Below, in pieces: positions 15,359-16,090 of a stretch of DNA of 16,090 nt (position 1 is the first letter of the stretch; the number at the start of each line of letters is the position of its first letter). A program made the translations under genes and the position numbers. The notes beneath the pieces are model-generated. The model ran no database searches and was not told the DNA's origin. It worked only from the letters and a program-made list of their open reading frames with translations. The stretch comes from JAJYBV01 sp021812265. Its GTDB lineage: Bacteria > Chloroflexota > Ktedonobacteria > Ktedonobacterales > JACDGC01. The stretch lies in NCBI GenBank assembly GCA_027459525.1, contig DAIDIC010000076.1:1-16090 (forward strand), given 5' to 3'.

Positions 15359-15531
15359 GATCCGTAGTGGATCCTCCTATTTTTAACCGGCCCTGTACCG
15401 GGCCAAAACTTGGAAACTGCGCACAGAACCGGACGCCTGTGCGGCGCGTGTTATCTTATGCAGATACGCGCGCAGAATATAAGAAAACGTCCCGCCACTA
15501 TAACATATCTGTTATTTGTGGAGGGACCTGC
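15359..15531 (-). promoter_or_regulatory. Structured tuf leader with three consecutive hairpins
   Basis: Between tRNA-Thr and tuf lie three stem-loops. GCGCGT+ATCT pairs with AGAT+ACGCGC (15444-15471, 10 bp with a 3-nt bulge). GCACAG pairs with CTGTGC (15421-15442). GGCCC pairs with GGGCC (15389-15404), just ahead of the ribosome site. No T-run follows any of them. A role in tRNA/mRNA processing, stability or translational control is possible. No clear internal promoter was found. Confidence 0.45.
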
Positions 15532-15606
15532 TGGAGCCCGCGATGGGAATCGAACCCATGACCCCAACCTTACCAAGATTGTGCGCTACCGCTGCGCTAC
15601 GCGGGC
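15532..15606 (-). tRNA. tRNA-Thr (anticodon GGT)
   Basis: A full cloverleaf is seen: acceptor GCCCGCG/CGCGGGC, D-arm GCGC/GCGC, anticodon stem CAATC/GGTTG with loop TTGGTAA, and T-arm ATGGG-TTCGATT-CCCAT. The CCA end is encoded (15532-15534). It lies between tRNA-Tyr and tuf on the same strand and is probably processed from their common transcript. Confidence 0.97.
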
Positions 15607-15692
15607 AATCCAGTTTCAGAGTGCGTTTCCATATTACCGCAGTATATTGTTAAGAAAAACTTGGGGTAAACCGGTTGCGCTGCTTCTGAAGG

Positions 15693-15775
15693 TGGGCAGT
15701 GGAGGATTCGAACCTCCGAAGGGGTAACCCAACAAATTTACAGTCTGTCCCATTTGGCCGCTCTGGAAACTGCCC
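15693..15775 (-). tRNA. tRNA-Tyr (anticodon GTA)
   Basis: Class II tRNA with a long variable arm (GGG-TTA-CCC). Acceptor GGGCAGT/ACTGCCC, anticodon stem ACAGA/TTTGT with loop CTGTAAA, T-arm GGAGG-TTCGAAT-CCTCC. The CCA end is not fully encoded (ACCT). It is the first gene of the tRNA-tuf transcription unit. Confidence 0.97.
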
Positions 15776-15793
15776 ATAGTATCCACATAGTGC

Positions 15794-15823
15794 AGTATGT
15801 CAGATTTTCATCTTGTTTGTCAA
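15794..15823 (-). promoter_or_regulatory. Promoter of the tRNA-Tyr/tRNA-Thr/tuf operon
   Basis: On the minus strand TTGACA (15818-15823) and CATACT (15794-15799, 4 of 6) are 18 bp apart. Transcription would start about 12 nt before the tRNA-Tyr 5' end. Confidence 0.65.
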
Positions 15824-15922
15824 GTGTTTTTTATGGTTTGCCCAAAAATTTGTGTATTTTGCGTTCAGCGGCGTTGCTTTATTGCCGGCGGAAAAATGAT
15901 GTATGATACAAATTATATAAAC

Positions 15923-16042
15923 TAGGACTTTCGCTGGAAAGAGAAGCGCATGGTTCTCGTATCTGCAACAAAGGGAGGTCTGGGAAGCCCCCAGAACCCC
16001 GTACAAGTGGCGCCGCCTCTCGTACATTCCCGATGTTCCAGC
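15923..16042 (+). mobile_element. MITE-like structured repeat element, copy 2 (right end lost or diverged)
   Basis: The left end TAGGACTTTCGCTGGAA matches copy 1, and the body is about 80% identical by eye, with long exact stretches such as GGTTCTCGTATCTGCAACA and CAGAACCCCGTACAAG. The right end has TTCCAGC, inverted to GCTGGAA on the left, but then departs; the expected GAAAGTCCT is absent. All three internal hairpins persist. It lies about 100 bp upstream of the tRNA-Tyr promoter. The remaining 16043-16090 holds nothing I can assign. Confidence 0.65.
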
Positions 16043-16090
16043 CTCGATTGGCCGCAATAAACTCTTTCCATCGTGCCACCTTGTCTTCAT

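Noticed and set aside
15359..15531. T-box or known riboswitch in the tuf leader
   Set aside because: No T-box sequence, no terminator/antiterminator pair and no recognisable aptamer core.
15800..16090. Open frame of 96 codons on the minus strand at the right edge, with a shifted companion at 15879-16079
   Set aside because: It runs through repeat copy 2 and the tRNA-Tyr promoter, ends in AT-rich DNA, and its similarity to the frame at 9364-9576 is explained by the shared repeat.

Overview
The window looks like a chromosomal segment of a free-living bacterium. Its character comes from a conserved translation locus, an electron-transfer flavoprotein (ETF) locus and several envelope or secreted proteins. 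EF-Tu sequence, the EtfB-EtfA-membrane FeS oxidoreductase set and the TIR-TPR gene together suggest a Chloroflexota-like lineage. This is an inference from protein style; there is no rRNA here and the assignment is only moderately likely. Base composition is moderate, with AT-rich intergenic regions and sigma70-type promoters close to TTGACA/TATAAT.

Left part (1-6421). A minus-strand TIR-domain protein with about seven TPR repeats runs off the left edge. Next comes a plus-strand membrane-tethered seven-bladed Asp-box propeller (YCF48/BNR type). Its stop codon overlaps that of a convergent M20-family metallopeptidase. Upstream of the peptidase, a near-consensus promoter abuts the terminator hairpin of the following gene, a large secreted protein of unknown function. 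That gene has a long upstream region rich in palindromes.

Middle part (6422-12035, plus strand). A polyprenyl-phosphate mannosyltransferase-like GT2 enzyme is followed by a strong promoter and etfB-etfA. A 450-bp gap carrying a palindromic repeat element comes next, then a membrane FeS protein of the EtfD/EMO type. By family knowledge EtfBA collects electrons from acyl-CoA dehydrogenases and the membrane protein passes them to the quinone pool, so this is a beta-oxidation-to-respiration module. It ends in a hairpin terminator.

Right part (12003-15823, minus strand). A strong promoter drives tRNA-Tyr(GTA), tRNA-Thr(GGT), tuf, rpmG, secE, nusG and rplK, ending at a perfect bidirectional terminator. 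This is the classical tRNA-tufB-secE-nusG-rplK order, but there is no tRNA-Trp and rplA does not follow rplK. The rpmG gene (56 aa) and both tRNAs were read directly from the sequence.

The most unusual item is a structured dispersed repeat present twice in the same orientation (9457-9594 and 15923-16042). Copy 1 has perfect 13-bp terminal inverted repeats and a possible 5-bp target duplication. Both copies keep three internal hairpins, some through paired changes. It resembles a MITE-like or RNA-structured element. The TIR-TPR gene is the second candidate of interest, because it keeps the WxxxE catalytic-glutamate motif.
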